From UBA6663 sp044226485 (GTDB lineage Bacteria; Chloroflexota; Anaerolineae; Anaerolineales; UBA6663), in NCBI GenBank assembly GCA_044226485.1, contig JBGAGY010000009.1:265127-329126 (forward strand): a DNA stretch of 64,000 bases, in the 5' to 3' direction. Position 1 is the first letter of the stretch; the number at the start of each line of letters is the position of its first letter. The notes beneath the pieces were generated by a model. The model had not been told where the DNA came from. It did not search any database and worked only from the letters and a program-made list of their open reading frames with translations. Positions 45,363 through 54,750 of the stretch are shown here, in pieces. The position numbers and the translations under genes are program-made.

Positions 45363-45893
45363 TCAGCCCTGTGACTCGATCGCGGCCACCAGTTCGCGAC
45401 AAAAGTCGGGGATGTCGGCGACGACGCGGCCCCACACAAGGTTGCCCTCGCGGAAGGCGGCTTCATCAGCCCAGACGGCCCCGGCGTTGACCAGGTCGTC
45501 CTTGATGCCCAGGGATCCCGTCGCGCGGCTGCCCTTCGGGATGATGCCGGCCGAAATGGCGACGAGGCCGGCATGACAGATCAGACCCACGATCTTACCG
45601 CGCTGGCTGACGCCGCGCACGAGCGACTTGATCGCGTCGTAACGGCGCAGTTTGTCGGGTGCCCACCCTCCGGGCACGACCAGCGCGTCGTAGTCGTCGG
45701 CGCTGACTGCCGCGGCAGCGAGTTGGGTGGTGGCCGTGAGCGCATTCTTGCCCCGCACGGTCTTGTTGGCCTCGGTGCCGACCAACGCGACCTTTGCGCC
45801 TTCTTCCTGAAGACGCATCACGGTCACCCAGAATTCGAGGTCCTCGAACCCTTCGTCCAGCAATACGGCTATTCGTTTGTTTTTGAGGCGCAT
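45363..45893 (-). CDS. DJ-1/PfpI-family protein
   Basis: 176 residues. The nucleophile elbow Cys106 in GLICHAGL, the acidic residue Glu16 in LLDEGFEDLE (DJ-1 type), and YDALVVPGG are intact. PfpI/YhbO-like proteins act as stress chaperones, glyoxalase/deglycase-like enzymes or peptidases. It is just upstream of dhaM (32 bases), which fits detoxification of methylglyoxal formed from DHA and triose phosphates, but that is inference. Confidence 0.9.
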   Translation of the reverse strand: MRLKNKRIAVLLDEGFEDLEFWVTVMRLQEEGAKVALVGTEANKTVRGKNALTATTQLAAAAVSADDYDALVVPGGWAPDKLRRYDAIKSLVRGVSQRGKIVGLICHAGLVAISAGIIPKGSRATGSLGIKDDLVNAGAVWADEAAFREGNLVWGRVVADIPDFCRELVAAIESQG

Positions 45894-46031
45894 GGCTTGG
45901 AAACCCCTAACAGCTTTATTATCCCGCGAATCTGGGATTACGGGGCGGGTTAGCCAGGGTGTGTGCCTGAGTCACCGAAGGCGCCAGCACTCAGCGTTGT
46001 CAGGCTGTTTTCGGGCGAACGGACTTGTTTG

Positions 46032-46073
46032 CGGATGACACGGGGCGATTGGCGAACGACCCCGCGTCATCCG
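46032..46073 (-). terminator. Hairpin after the small membrane protein gene
   Basis: CGGATGACACGGGGCG (46032-46047) and CGACCCCGCGTCATCCG (46057-46073) pair with one mismatch. It lies 45 bases past the stop of the 202-aa gene on the minus strand. The remaining bases of 45894-46117 contain no gene. Confidence 0.55.
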
Positions 46074-46117
46074 TCGCGGCTGCCTTTTCGCCGCCCCGGC
46101 GAGCGCCTGACCGACGT

Positions 46118-46726
46118 TCAGTCGATCATCGAGAGGCCCGCGAAGTTGACGACGACGATGATGGCATTCAGCGGCCAGAGCGCCAGCGTCAGCAGCATGG
46201 CGGTCAGCGGGTGCCAGCGAGTGGGCGGTGTCCAGGCCCAGGCTGTGGCGAGGGTGAGCAGGCTTGTGACGCCCAGGATGGCCAGGCCGATCGGAAGCCA
46301 GGCCTGTTCGGAGAGCCCGAGCCCGACCAACGTGAAGTCGCCGGGCGCGAGCGCCGCGGCCAGCTCCGACGGCGACGTCAGGACGGCCAGGCGATTGAAG
46401 TACCCGAAGCCCCTCACCTGGCAGGTCAGTCGGGCCTCGTCTAGCGTCGCCGCGCAGTTCGTGCCATCGTTGGTGCGCACGACGACTTTCAGAACGCCGG
46501 CCGACGTGTTCAGCGTGCAGGCCAGGTCGAAGCTCATCGACGCCGAGAGATGATCGCAATCGAAGCGCCGGCCATCGAGGTAGAGATCGTTGACCCGCAC
46601 CACGGCAATGGCCTCATCGGGTCGGGCCGGCTTCAGCCAAAGGCCGGTCAACCACAACGCGAGCCAGCTGAGGACCAGGATCGTCAAGGGCATCCAGCGG
46701 ATGAGGGTGGAACGTGACGTGTTCAT
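46118..46726 (-). CDS. Membrane protein of unknown function, DUF4436-like topology
   Basis: 202 residues: one N-terminal helix (about 12-30), an extracytoplasmic domain of about 90 residues with four cysteines (Cys57, Cys70, Cys90 and Cys102) that may form disulphides, then three helices at the C-terminus. No enzymatic motif. The overall plan resembles DUF4436 proteins but I am not certain. Confidence 0.55.
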   Translation of the reverse strand: MNTSRSTLIRWMPLTILVLSWLALWLTGLWLKPARPDEAIAVVRVNDLYLDGRRFDCDHLSASMSFDLACTLNTSAGVLKVVVRTNDGTNCAATLDEARLTCQVRGFGYFNRLAVLTSPSELAAALAPGDFTLVGLGLSEQAWLPIGLAILGVTSLLTLATAWAWTPPTRWHPLTAMLLTLALWPLNAIIVVVNFAGLSMID

Positions 46727-46802
46727 GCCCCGAGTCTAGAACGCTCGTCGAACCGGCTCAAGGCGCTCGACCGTCGGTGTAACGTGGTTGTGACGATGGG
46801 GA

Positions 46803-47330
46803 TCAAGTGCAGCGCGGGCACGACGCGACCTGGGCGACGGCGTCGAGCGTATCTCGCGTGATCGCTTCGGCCGGCCCGGGCGCGAACCCGACGGCGCCGC
46901 AATCGCAGGCGTACCAGCCAGCCTGCACTGCCGCGAACGACACACGCGGCCCAGCCAGATCGACCACCTCGACACTCATGCCCCAGCGCGCGTTGGTGAT
47001 CAGACGCGCCGCCCCGGCTTCGCAAAGGCGGTCGGCGTACTCGCGATAATGAGTGCAGTGCCGCATCAACAACACGCCGACCGTGATGCCGCCGGGGAAG
47101 GGCCACGCCAACGCATCGGCGATCACGAGCTCGAGGTTCGCGGGCCACGGTCCAACCCCGACCACCTCGATCTGCTTCTCGACCGCGATCACGCGCCGCG
47201 CGCGCTCAGCCGCGCGTCGCGCGAAACGCAGATCGCCGGCGCCGATGTCGAGCACGACGTCGTCTGGCCTGATCGCGGCCAGCGCCGGCGCATAAGTTGA
47301 CTCGTCGTACGGGGCCCAGAGGTCTTCCAT
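46803..47330 (-). CDS. Class I SAM-dependent methyltransferase-like protein
   Basis: 175 residues from ATG 47330. The SAM-binding motif I is VVLDIGAGDLRFARRAA, motif II acidic end is VIAVEKQ, and VIADALAWPFPGG is motif III/IV. The C-terminal part has CDCG and CPRC, which could bind zinc. Shorter than most methyltransferases and without a clear substrate domain. Substrate unknown. Ends the glpABC side of the cluster. Confidence 0.7.
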   Translation of the reverse strand: MEDLWAPYDESTYAPALAAIRPDDVVLDIGAGDLRFARRAAERARRVIAVEKQIEVVGVGPWPANLELVIADALAWPFPGGITVGVLLMRHCTHYREYADRLCEAGAARLITNARWGMSVEVVDLAGPRVSFAAVQAGWYACDCGAVGFAPGPAEAITRDTLDAVAQVASCPRCT

Positions 47331-47374
47331 GGCTGATTGTCGCTGGCTGATTGGTGCCAATCAGCCCGCGACAC

Positions 47375-48619
47375 TCATAAATCAGCAATGCCGTACGCAT
47401 GCGCCAGGATCGCCACCGGATGGACCGAGCGGACGCCTGTGCCGTGAGTGATCTGCCAGCGACAGGTCTCCGAGTCGCACGACGACAGGTCGGGCTGCGT
47501 GGCCTGGATGTCGGCGAACAGCTGGGCGCCGACATCCATGGCTATCTGATACTTTTCCTTCTTCAGACCGTACGTGCCAGCGATGCCGCAGCAGGCGGCC
47601 GTCATCTCGACGACGTTGAGGTCAGGGATCAGGCCAAACAGGTCGAGCGCAGGCTTACCGATGCCGTGACTCTTCTGCTGACACGGCGCGTGGTAGGGCA
47701 CGGTGACCGGCATGGGTCTGAAGTCGGTCTTGAGTTCACCCTCCTCGTGCAGATGCCACAGGTATTCGCAGATGTCCCACATGTGCTCAGAGACGAGCTG
47801 GAACTCGGGCCCGGTCAGCCCCTGGATCTCCATGTACTCGCGCTTGAGCATCAGGCCGCAGCTGGTCGACGTGGCGATGATGTCGTAGCCGGCCTCGGCA
47901 TAGGGTAGGAGCGTGTTGACGAGCCGCTTGGCCGCCTCGCGAGAGCTCTTGAAGTCGCCGTTGGATTGGAGCGGCAGGCCGCAGCAGGTCTGATCGCGCG
48001 GGACGATGACGCGGCAGCCGTTGTGCTCGAGCACGCGCACGGTCAGCGCGCCCAGGCCCGGCTCGTAGTAATTGGTGCTGCATCCGTGGAAGTAAGCCAC
48101 CGAACGGACGGCGCCGCGCGTGCGTCGATGGCGGCGCGCCCACTGCTGGAAGGTGTGCCCGGCGAAGGCCGGCAGCGGCGCCTCAGCGTGGATGCCGAGC
48201 ACCTCCTCGACGACGCCGCGGATTGGGGCGCTGGCCAGCGAGGCGTTGGCGATCGGCGCAAACGGCGTGCCGAGCGTCCCGAGGAGATCGGGCCGCGCGA
48301 TCAGCTGATTGCGCAGCGGAACCCGCCCGGCCCAGTACGCGGCGCGCGCGCGGGCGTTGATCTCGGCGACCTTGACACCCTGCGGGCAGACCTGCGAGCA
48401 GATGCTGCAGCCCGAGCAGTAGTCGATCGACTCGTCCGGCGATGGCGGCGTATCGCCCTCAGGATCGAGCATGGCCTCGAGGTCGAGCCGATACCGCTCG
48501 GCCTGAGGCCCGACGTGCTTGGGGCCTGGGAACTTCAACGTCACCGCCGCCACAGGGCAGGCGACCGTGCAGATGTTGCACTTCACGCAGTGATCGAGGG
48601 TTGGGCGAACATCCATCAT
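47375..48619 (-). CDS. glpC: Anaerobic-type glycerol-3-phosphate dehydrogenase subunit C
   Basis: 414 residues. Two [4Fe-4S] motifs (CVKCNICTVACP and CSGCSICSQVCP) near the N-terminus, then two CCG domains (CCGLPLQSNG; CCGIAGTYG) and a CDSETC segment. GlpC anchors GlpAB to the membrane side and passes electrons to quinone. The two adjacent ATGs at 48619 and 48616 are both possible. Third gene of glpABC. Confidence 0.95.
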   Translation of the reverse strand: MMDVRPTLDHCVKCNICTVACPVAAVTLKFPGPKHVGPQAERYRLDLEAMLDPEGDTPPSPDESIDYCSGCSICSQVCPQGVKVAEINARARAAYWAGRVPLRNQLIARPDLLGTLGTPFAPIANASLASAPIRGVVEEVLGIHAEAPLPAFAGHTFQQWARRHRRTRGAVRSVAYFHGCSTNYYEPGLGALTVRVLEHNGCRVIVPRDQTCCGLPLQSNGDFKSSREAAKRLVNTLLPYAEAGYDIIATSTSCGLMLKREYMEIQGLTGPEFQLVSEHMWDICEYLWHLHEEGELKTDFRPMPVTVPYHAPCQQKSHGIGKPALDLFGLIPDLNVVEMTAACCGIAGTYGLKKEKYQIAMDVGAQLFADIQATQPDLSSCDSETCRWQITHGTGVRSVHPVAILAHAYGIADL

Positions 48620-48709
48620 GGGCTATAGGTCATTTGCTATCGGTTATTGGGCGGCTGCCAGACTATCGAGCAGCCGATAGCCCTTCGCAGATCGCCCCTA
48701 ACCAATGCC
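48620..48709. repeat. CTATCGGTTATTGG-word repeat between glpB and glpC
   Basis: Imperfect inverted copy (GCTATCGGTTATTGGGCGGC against GCAGCCGATAGCC...CTAACCAATG), filling the gap between the two genes. Same family as 35854-35925 and 62627-62722. Confidence 0.7.
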
Positions 48710-49978
48710 TCAGTGTCCCGCTCTCCAGCCGCTGGCGAGGCTGATGCCTTCGCCGGATTTTTCGCGCCAGGGTTCTGCGCCTGTCAGGAGGCTGCCGGCG
48801 GCGTGGAGATTCAGATAGGCCGCTGTGCCATCGGCACCGAGCGGGCGCAGGGCGGCGTCGACGGCCAGGCCGGGCAGGCTCGGCATCCGACGCTCGAAGT
48901 AGTCCGAAGGCTCCGACATGGCGTTGGCCGTCGACGCCACGGCCGCGGCCGCCACGACCGGCAGGTTGAAGATCGCCTCGCGCGCGATGCGGTGCGAGTC
49001 GACCTGGATGCCGCCGCTGCCTACGCCGCCCGTCGCGAGCACCACCGAGCCGCAGCGCCAGTCTTTGGGCCGCGCCGCCGACAGGCTCGTGACGGCCGTC
49101 ACCTGCAGTCCAGCGCTCTTGAAGCCGATCACCGGATGGCCGATCTGCACCCGCGTCCCGCCCGCATGCAACAGCCGATCGAAGGCCGTGAAGATCCGCA
49201 TCCCCGGGATCGAGGGAGGCAGCGTCGGGATTTCGAAGACCGGGCAGCCCAGGCGTGCCTCAAGATCGGCCATCGCTTCGAGCGCGTCGACCAGGCCGAG
49301 CACCGCCGGGAAGCCGACGCGGTCGCCGGGGCGAAGCAGCGGTTCGAGACGCGCCGCGAGCGCCGCGCGGAACCCGGCGTTGTCGAAGGCGCGCGCCAGC
49401 ACCATGGCCTGCAGGTCGGCCTCTTGCTCGTAACCCGGCGCCGTGATCGAGGCCGCGCGCGAGACGTGCCCGGCCGCGAGAAGGTTGTCGGCGATGAGCG
49501 CCGGATAGAAGTCCTTGAAGTTGTCGAAGCCGACGATCAGGAGCGGGCCGCTCGCAAGCGGGCCATCACGGCGCAGATCGCCGGCGACCATCGTGCGCGG
49601 AGCCAGCGACGTCGGGCGCGGCACGCCGAGGGCACTCGGAAGCAGGAAGTTGCTCTGCCCGTCGCCCTCGAAAGGATAGCCGGCGGAGGCCATCGCCTGC
49701 TTGAAGAGGATGAGCGAAGCGTTCACGACCTCGGCGCCCAGCACGGCGTAGGGGTGCGCCGGCTGAGACGTCGCCAGCGCCGCCACGGCCGCCAGGGGCC
49801 GATCGACCCGCTGGTTGTCGACGTAGCCCAACACATCGATGCAGCCGGTTCGTAGGTGTGTGCCTCCGTGTCCCTTGGCGATGAGCAGCGTGGATCTGCC
49901 GCTCTGCTGCGCGGCATAAGCGGCCATCAGGCCCGCGTAGCCGGCCCCGATCACGGCGACGTCGTAGCTCAGGCTCAT
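48710..49978 (-). CDS. glpB: Anaerobic-type glycerol-3-phosphate dehydrogenase subunit B
   Basis: 422 residues. N-terminal flavin site VAVIGAGYAGLMAAYAA and the GlpB-typical GTHLRTGCIDVLGY; FMN/FAD-binding subunit. The ATG overlaps the glpA stop (ATGA, 49975-49978). With GlpA it oxidises glycerol-3-phosphate to dihydroxyacetone phosphate. Confidence 0.94.
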   Translation of the reverse strand: MSLSYDVAVIGAGYAGLMAAYAAQQSGRSTLLIAKGHGGTHLRTGCIDVLGYVDNQRVDRPLAAVAALATSQPAHPYAVLGAEVVNASLILFKQAMASAGYPFEGDGQSNFLLPSALGVPRPTSLAPRTMVAGDLRRDGPLASGPLLIVGFDNFKDFYPALIADNLLAAGHVSRAASITAPGYEQEADLQAMVLARAFDNAGFRAALAARLEPLLRPGDRVGFPAVLGLVDALEAMADLEARLGCPVFEIPTLPPSIPGMRIFTAFDRLLHAGGTRVQIGHPVIGFKSAGLQVTAVTSLSAARPKDWRCGSVVLATGGVGSGGIQVDSHRIAREAIFNLPVVAAAAVASTANAMSEPSDYFERRMPSLPGLAVDAALRPLGADGTAAYLNLHAAGSLLTGAEPWREKSGEGISLASGWRAGH

Positions 49979-51807
49979 GGCGTGCTCCCGGGCTGTGCCT
50001 TGGGCTTGCGCTTGCCGCTGCCCGCCTTCCGCCGCGGCTTCGCGGGCGACGCTTGCGTCGCCGTTACGACGGGCGCGTCTTGGGCGGGCGGGATATCGAC
50101 GGATGTGTTTTGGGCGGACGGGACATCGACGGGCGCGTCTTGGGCGGGCGGGATATCGACGGATGTGTTTTGGGCGGACGGGACATCGACGGATGTGTGT
50201 TGGGCTGGAGCGGCGTTGAAGGTCTGAGGTCCGCGGTCTACGGTTCGCGGAGCTCTGTTCGGCAAATGCTCGATATCCAGGATGCCCTGGAAGATGTGGT
50301 CATCGAGCACGGCCTGGCGAAGTTGATCGCCCCACAGCAGCGGCTCGACGCCCTTCCAGCGCTCGGTCACGAACTTGAGGAGGTGAGTGTTGGTGCTCGG
50401 CGCGTCGGCGATGGCGTTGGCGTGGCCGATGCCGGCCGCGCGGTAGATGCAGAAGCCGCCCTGGCAGGGGCCCATGCCGAGCCTGACGGAGCGGCGGATG
50501 TCGTCGAGATCGCCGCCGCGTGAATGCATCGCTGAGGTGATGCGTGCGCGCGTGATCATCTCGCACTCGCAGATCAACTGATCATCGTGGAGGTGCGCTT
50601 CGCGGCGATCGAGCCGCGCGCCGATCCAGTAGTATCTGCCGGCCTCCGAGTCGGGCAGGGGTTGTTCGGCCGTGACGCAGGGGCGGCTGACGCCGAGATG
50701 TTTGCAGGCCGCGTCGACGGCCACCTGGGCCATCTGACGGTACGTCGTGAACTTGCCGCCTGTCATCGTCAGGAAGCCCGCGAGGCCGTCGGTGCTCGAA
50801 TGGTCGAGGAGCGTGTAGGTCCGGCTGACGTCGCGCGTGTCGGCTACGTCGCCGAGGCTCGGGGGTTGATAGAGCGGGCGGACGCCGCCCCAGACCCGCA
50901 GGGCGCGCGCCTCGCGGAAGCCCGGCACGAGCTTCTCGCCTTCATCCATCATGAACTGGATCTCGTCCTCGTCGATCGTCCAATCGTCGGGGTCGGCCAC
51001 CTTCACGTCTGTGGTGCCGATGACACAGACCGTGCGGATCGGCACCAGGATGTCGCCGTCCGCCGGGCGCTTGAGCCGATTGACCACCATCTGGGTCAGA
51101 CGATGGTTCATGGCGATCATGATGCCCTTGCCCGACAACACTTTCACGGGCAGGCCGGCCAGCGACGCGATCTGGCCCGCCCAGGCCCCCGCCGCGTTGA
51201 TGACGTAGTTGGCGTGGATCGTCGTCCGCTCGCCGCTGCGGGCATGGGCCACGACCGCGCCCACGATCGCGTCGCCCTCGCGGATCAGTTCGACGACCTT
51301 GTGGTGCGACAGGATCGTGCCGCCGTGTGCCTGGACGTCGCGGGCATTGGCCCAGACCGTCTTCCACGAGTCGATCGTGGCGTCGGGCACCCAGAACACT
51401 CGCGAGATGCGCGGGTTGAGCCGCGGCTCCTTGCGCAGCGCCTGGCCGGGCGACATCTCCTCGATCGGGATGCCCGCGCGCTGACAGCCGGCGACGAATT
51501 CGGCCGCGTACTCGGGGTCGTCGAACTCGGTCTCGACGAAGAGCCCGCCGGTGTCTTCGATGCAGTCGGCCGCGATCTTGCGCAGAACGAGGTTCTCGTC
51601 GATGCACTCTTTCGCCGACACCGGATCCTTGACGACGTAGCGCCCGCCCGAGTGAAGCAGGCCGTGGTAGCGCCCCGTCGTCCCAGTGGCCAGGTCGCCG
51701 CGGTCGAGCAAGATCGTCTTGAAGCCGCGCAGGGCGGCGTCGCGGGCGATGCCGGCGCCGGTGGACCCGCCGCCGATCACGAGCATCTCGGTTGTCAGGC
51801 TAGGCAT
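49975..51807 (-). CDS. glpA: Anaerobic-type glycerol-3-phosphate dehydrogenase subunit A with repeat-bearing C-terminal tail
   Basis: 610 residues from ATG 51807, about 70 longer than typical GlpA. FAD motif VIGGGSTGAGIARDAALRG, TTGRYHGLLHSGGRYVV, and MTGGKFTTYRQMAQ are the DAO-family core. The C-terminal BFD-like [2Fe-2S] domain has CECEM and GMGPCQGGFC. Residues after about 525 are extra: first a segment (NRAPRTVDRGPQTFN) coded by a CGGTCC-word repeat, then five 10-residue units (AQ-TSVD-P), then a Lys/Arg-rich end. The start is six bases after a TATAAT (plus-strand 51814-51819), suggesting a leaderless message. Confidence 0.95.
   Translation of the reverse strand: MPSLTTEMLVIGGGSTGAGIARDAALRGFKTILLDRGDLATGTTGRYHGLLHSGGRYVVKDPVSAKECIDENLVLRKIAADCIEDTGGLFVETEFDDPEYAAEFVAGCQRAGIPIEEMSPGQALRKEPRLNPRISRVFWVPDATIDSWKTVWANARDVQAHGGTILSHHKVVELIREGDAIVGAVVAHARSGERTTIHANYVINAAGAWAGQIASLAGLPVKVLSGKGIMIAMNHRLTQMVVNRLKRPADGDILVPIRTVCVIGTTDVKVADPDDWTIDEDEIQFMMDEGEKLVPGFREARALRVWGGVRPLYQPPSLGDVADTRDVSRTYTLLDHSSTDGLAGFLTMTGGKFTTYRQMAQVAVDAACKHLGVSRPCVTAEQPLPDSEAGRYYWIGARLDRREAHLHDDQLICECEMITRARITSAMHSRGGDLDDIRRSVRLGMGPCQGGFCIYRAAGIGHANAIADAPSTNTHLLKFVTERWKGVEPLLWGDQLRQAVLDDHIFQGILDIEHLPNRAPRTVDRGPQTFNAAPAQHTSVDVPSAQNTSVDIPPAQDAPVDVPSAQNTSVDIPPAQDAPVVTATQASPAKPRRKAGSGKRKPKAQPGSTP
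50070..50219 (-). repeat. 30-bp tandem repeats in the glpA tail
   Basis: Five 30-base units in two alternating forms, so a 60-base higher-order repeat is seen twice (units with GCGCGTCTTGGGCGGGCGGG and with ATGTGTTTTGGGCGGACGGG). Read in frame as AQNTSVDIPP/AQDAPVDVPS. Confidence 0.9.
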
Positions 51808-51813
51808 GCGAGG

Positions 51814-51819
51814 ATTATA
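51814..51819 (-). promoter_or_regulatory. -10 box of glpABC, probably leaderless
   Basis: TATAAT on the minus strand, ending six bases before the glpA ATG; no ribosome site in between. Confidence 0.55.
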
Positions 51820-51952
51820 GCGTTTGGCGCCTGGATTCATCCGAATTATGAGTGTCGAGAAGTCCTGTCGAGGATGGACGCTGGAAAAGGAACGAGGGAC
51901 GATCCGGCCGGACCATCCCTCTTTCCTCGATTCCTCTCGGTCGACGGAGAAC

Positions 51953-53536
51953 TTACGGCACAAAGGCTCCTAGGCCCACCAGTTCATGAGCCATCAGGTT
52001 GTCACCCGGCTGATCGATGATGTTGGTAAGCTGGACGTAGCCAGAGATGAAGCTGTCTGACGTGATCTGCAGCGAGCCGACCCAACCATCTGGAAGCGCG
52101 GGTTCGGCGTTGGCGCCGTTGCCATCGAGGCGATGGTTGCGAATGAGGATACCGAACGGCTCAATGGTGAATGGCCCGACCAGGATCGGCGTCCCGCCGC
52201 CTTCGGGGATGTAACGCAGGTTGACCGTCGTCGGGAGGGGATTGTCGTTCTCATCCAGGTTGAAACCGTAAGCCTGGATCGTGACGGCGGTCGCGAAACC
52301 GTTGGCGAGCCGCTTGGCGACCAGTGGAACCGTGATGCTTCCCGGAGAGCTGCCACCGCTGCCTCCGACTTCGTAGGTCTCGGCCTGATAGGCGGCTCCA
52401 TCGTCACTCGCCCCGGGGCGGCGCTGCTGGATGAGCACCGCGAGGTCATTGGCCGCGGCGCCCGGGTTGACCACGCACGAGCCGTACCAGGCGGCCGGCA
52501 GGGTCATGTCGGTCACGGGATTCACGTAGAACGAGGCAAGGCCCGGGATCGAAGTCGGGTTGGTCAATGTGAAATCCTGATCCAGCCCGGGTCGTCCGTC
52601 GGTGCAGGTAACCTCGATCGTGTTGGCATTGATCGGATCTATCGAAAGGTTCTGAATGGACAGCGATGTGCTCGTCCCGTTGGCCAGGCGCGACATGAAG
52701 AGTGGCACCGAGTGATACACGAAGAAATCCTGGCCGAACGTGTAGTGCGAAATGAACCCTCCAAACGTCTGGAGCTGGTTCGGCCCGGCCAAAAGGTTAA
52801 CCACCACGGCCAGCTGAGCGATGGAGGGGTTGCCGCTGATGTACGCCGAACCGAAGAAGCCGTTGGGCAGGTTCGTCTCGCCAGCGATATCGTAGTGGTA
52901 GCTCGCGCCCGGCAAGATCGTGATGTCGTTGCGTGTGAATGTGGTGCCCGCGCTGCCAGGTCCGGGCACGAACTGCACAGTCGCGGTGATCACGGCCGTC
53001 GTGACGTTCTGGATGGTGAGGGTGCTATTCGATAGCCCGCTTGCGCTGTTGAGGTTGCGTACCACCAGCGGCACGTATTGCGAACGGCTCACGTTCAACG
53101 TACTGTAGGCTCCGCTCGATGGTGCCTGGCCGTTGCGCGCCAGGATCTGAACCACGGGCAGGAGGCTGCTGAAGCCCGCGGACGCGATGCCGCCCGAACC
53201 GCGGCCCGCCGGCATCGCCGGGTCCGCATACTGGCGCAAGATCACGGACGCGCCCGGCCCCAGGCTGGCGCTGTTGAAACTGGGCGACGTCGGCCAGACG
53301 CTCCCATCTGGTTTGTAATAGCTCAGGTTGGCTGTGGCGGTGGTTCCGGCCGAGAGGTTGGCCAGGGTCAAGTTGGTGCTGTACAGCTTGCTGCTGGCCC
53401 CAGACAGCGCTGCATTAACGGCCAGGAGCGGGAGCGGGCCCAGAATGGTCTGCGCCTGGCTGGCCAGCGTTCCTGAGAGCAAGACGGAAAACGCAAGCAC
53501 GATCGACAGTGGGGAACGGAAGAGTCTCCAACGCAT
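51953..53536 (-). CDS. Secreted repeat-domain surface protein
   Basis: 527 residues from ATG 53536 (AAGGAGACC upstream). A signal peptide with cleavage near ASQAQT. The mature protein is Ser/Thr/Gly/Asn-rich and beta-structured, with at least three recurring segments: VPLVVRNLNSASGLSNSTLTIQN, VPLFMSRLANGTSTSLSIQN, VPLVAKRLANGFATAVTIQA. Each has a hydrophobic VPL start and a (S/T)xTIQN strand. No cell-wall anchor is seen. Function unknown; perhaps an adhesin or outer-layer protein. Confidence 0.75.
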   Translation of the reverse strand: MRWRLFRSPLSIVLAFSVLLSGTLASQAQTILGPLPLLAVNAALSGASSKLYSTNLTLANLSAGTTATANLSYYKPDGSVWPTSPSFNSASLGPGASVILRQYADPAMPAGRGSGGIASAGFSSLLPVVQILARNGQAPSSGAYSTLNVSRSQYVPLVVRNLNSASGLSNSTLTIQNVTTAVITATVQFVPGPGSAGTTFTRNDITILPGASYHYDIAGETNLPNGFFGSAYISGNPSIAQLAVVVNLLAGPNQLQTFGGFISHYTFGQDFFVYHSVPLFMSRLANGTSTSLSIQNLSIDPINANTIEVTCTDGRPGLDQDFTLTNPTSIPGLASFYVNPVTDMTLPAAWYGSCVVNPGAAANDLAVLIQQRRPGASDDGAAYQAETYEVGGSGGSSPGSITVPLVAKRLANGFATAVTIQAYGFNLDENDNPLPTTVNLRYIPEGGGTPILVGPFTIEPFGILIRNHRLDGNGANAEPALPDGWVGSLQITSDSFISGYVQLTNIIDQPGDNLMAHELVGLGAFVP

Positions 53537-53670
53537 GAATGGTCTCCTTGAATGGGCTTCTGCCCGCGAACGGGAAAAGCTCACCCCGGGCATGTGCCCG
53601 GAGGCGGCCAACAACGTCGAAAGTGGGTTTGGCGATCCTGCCCGGCGTCGCGCTCGAAGCCGGCATTCAA

Positions 53671-53700
53671 ACATCGGCCCGGGCGATTCCGGGCCGATGT
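53671..53700. terminator. Hairpin between two secreted-protein genes
   Basis: ACATCGGCCCGG (53671-53682) and CCGGGCCGATGT (53689-53700), 6-base loop. It lies after the LysM gene on the minus strand. No T-run follows, so termination may be partial. Confidence 0.6.
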
Positions 53701-53740
53701 CCAAGCTATCTCAGATTGAAAAACGTCTGCCGTGCCAGAT

Positions 53741-54415
53741 TCAAGGCACACTCGCTGTGAAATTCCAGAACCAGTTGTAGCTGTAGTAGCCGCCCGGGCC
53801 TTCAAGTCGGATGGCGATCAGGCTCGTGCCCTTGAGGCCAGCCGGGATGTTGATCGTCCCGCTCACGGTCCCATCGGCGTTGGTCTTGATGGTGCCCGCC
53901 TGCGCGCCGTCCACACCCAGCGTGCCCATCGCGCCCATGCGGACAGTGAACGTGGCCGAAGCCGGGAAGTTCTGGCCCGCGATCGAAACGCTCGTGTCGC
54001 GGGTCACCGATTTGATGGAGAAGACCGGCACAATGACGGGGACCGGGGTTGGGGTAGCCGCTGCAGGCGTGGGGGCCGGGCCGGCGGGCGTGGCTGTGGC
54101 CGCCGGCTTCGTCGGGGTGGCGGCCGCGGGCGTCGGTGTGGCTACCGCCGGTGTGCCAGCTGCGGGGATGCATAGCGATTGGCCGACAAAGATCAGGTTC
54201 GGGTCCGAGATGTTGTTAGCCTTGGCGATCTCCGACCAGGTCACCGGCCGAAAACTCAACGAGATGTTGTAGAGCGTGTCGCCGGAGCGGACGACATAGG
54301 TGGCGGTGCAGTTCTGCTGGGCCATCGCCAGCGAGGAGCCGACCGGGAGCAGTGCCGCCAGGCCAAAAGCCAGGGCGCTGAACACGGCCAGAAGAGCCGT
54401 AGACCATTTCTGCAT
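53741..54415 (-). CDS. LysM-domain secreted protein
   Basis: 224 residues. Signal peptide (cleavage near AMAQQ), then one LysM domain (YVVRSGDTLYNISLSFRPVTWSEIAKANNI ... GQSLCIP), which binds glycan or peptidoglycan. A long Thr-Pro-Ala linker leads to a C-terminal beta domain (about 135-224) ending in YYSYNWFWNFTASVP. GGAGGCTCCC is the ribosome site. Confidence 0.88.
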   Translation of the reverse strand: MQKWSTALLAVFSALAFGLAALLPVGSSLAMAQQNCTATYVVRSGDTLYNISLSFRPVTWSEIAKANNISDPNLIFVGQSLCIPAAGTPAVATPTPAAATPTKPAATATPAGPAPTPAAATPTPVPVIVPVFSIKSVTRDTSVSIAGQNFPASATFTVRMGAMGTLGVDGAQAGTIKTNADGTVSGTINIPAGLKGTSLIAIRLEGPGGYYSYNWFWNFTASVP

Positions 54416-54750
54416 GGGAGCCTCCTTGAGCGTCTATCACGCCGCAACGCGGCGCGTCATTCCGGTCAGACGAACGTGCGCAGTTGCGCGTTCCGTAAAG
54501 CTCGGTTGGCAGGGTTTGGCTTTGGTTCGCCCGGTCCGGATCCACTATTCCCGGGCCAGGACGACAGTTGAAACGTGTTGGAAATTGATTATATCAACGC
54601 ACCGGGCTCTGAGTTCCGGCTTGATACAAAGGCTTGGCCCGGATCGGCCCTGGCGGTGCAGGCCGAAAGGGCCGGCTTCACTTCGAGAAACCCGCGCAAT
54701 CTGCTGCCCGATCGTGGCTACAATGGCTGGATCAGCCCAAGGAGAGCCCC
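54416..54750. other. Divergent spacer upstream of the Nif3-like gene
   Basis: 335 bases without a convincing gene. TTGAAA (54568-54573) and TATATC (54590-54595), 16 bases apart, form a possible plus-strand promoter. A TACAAT at 54717-54722 lies nearer to the gene. No repeat seen. Confidence 0.4.
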
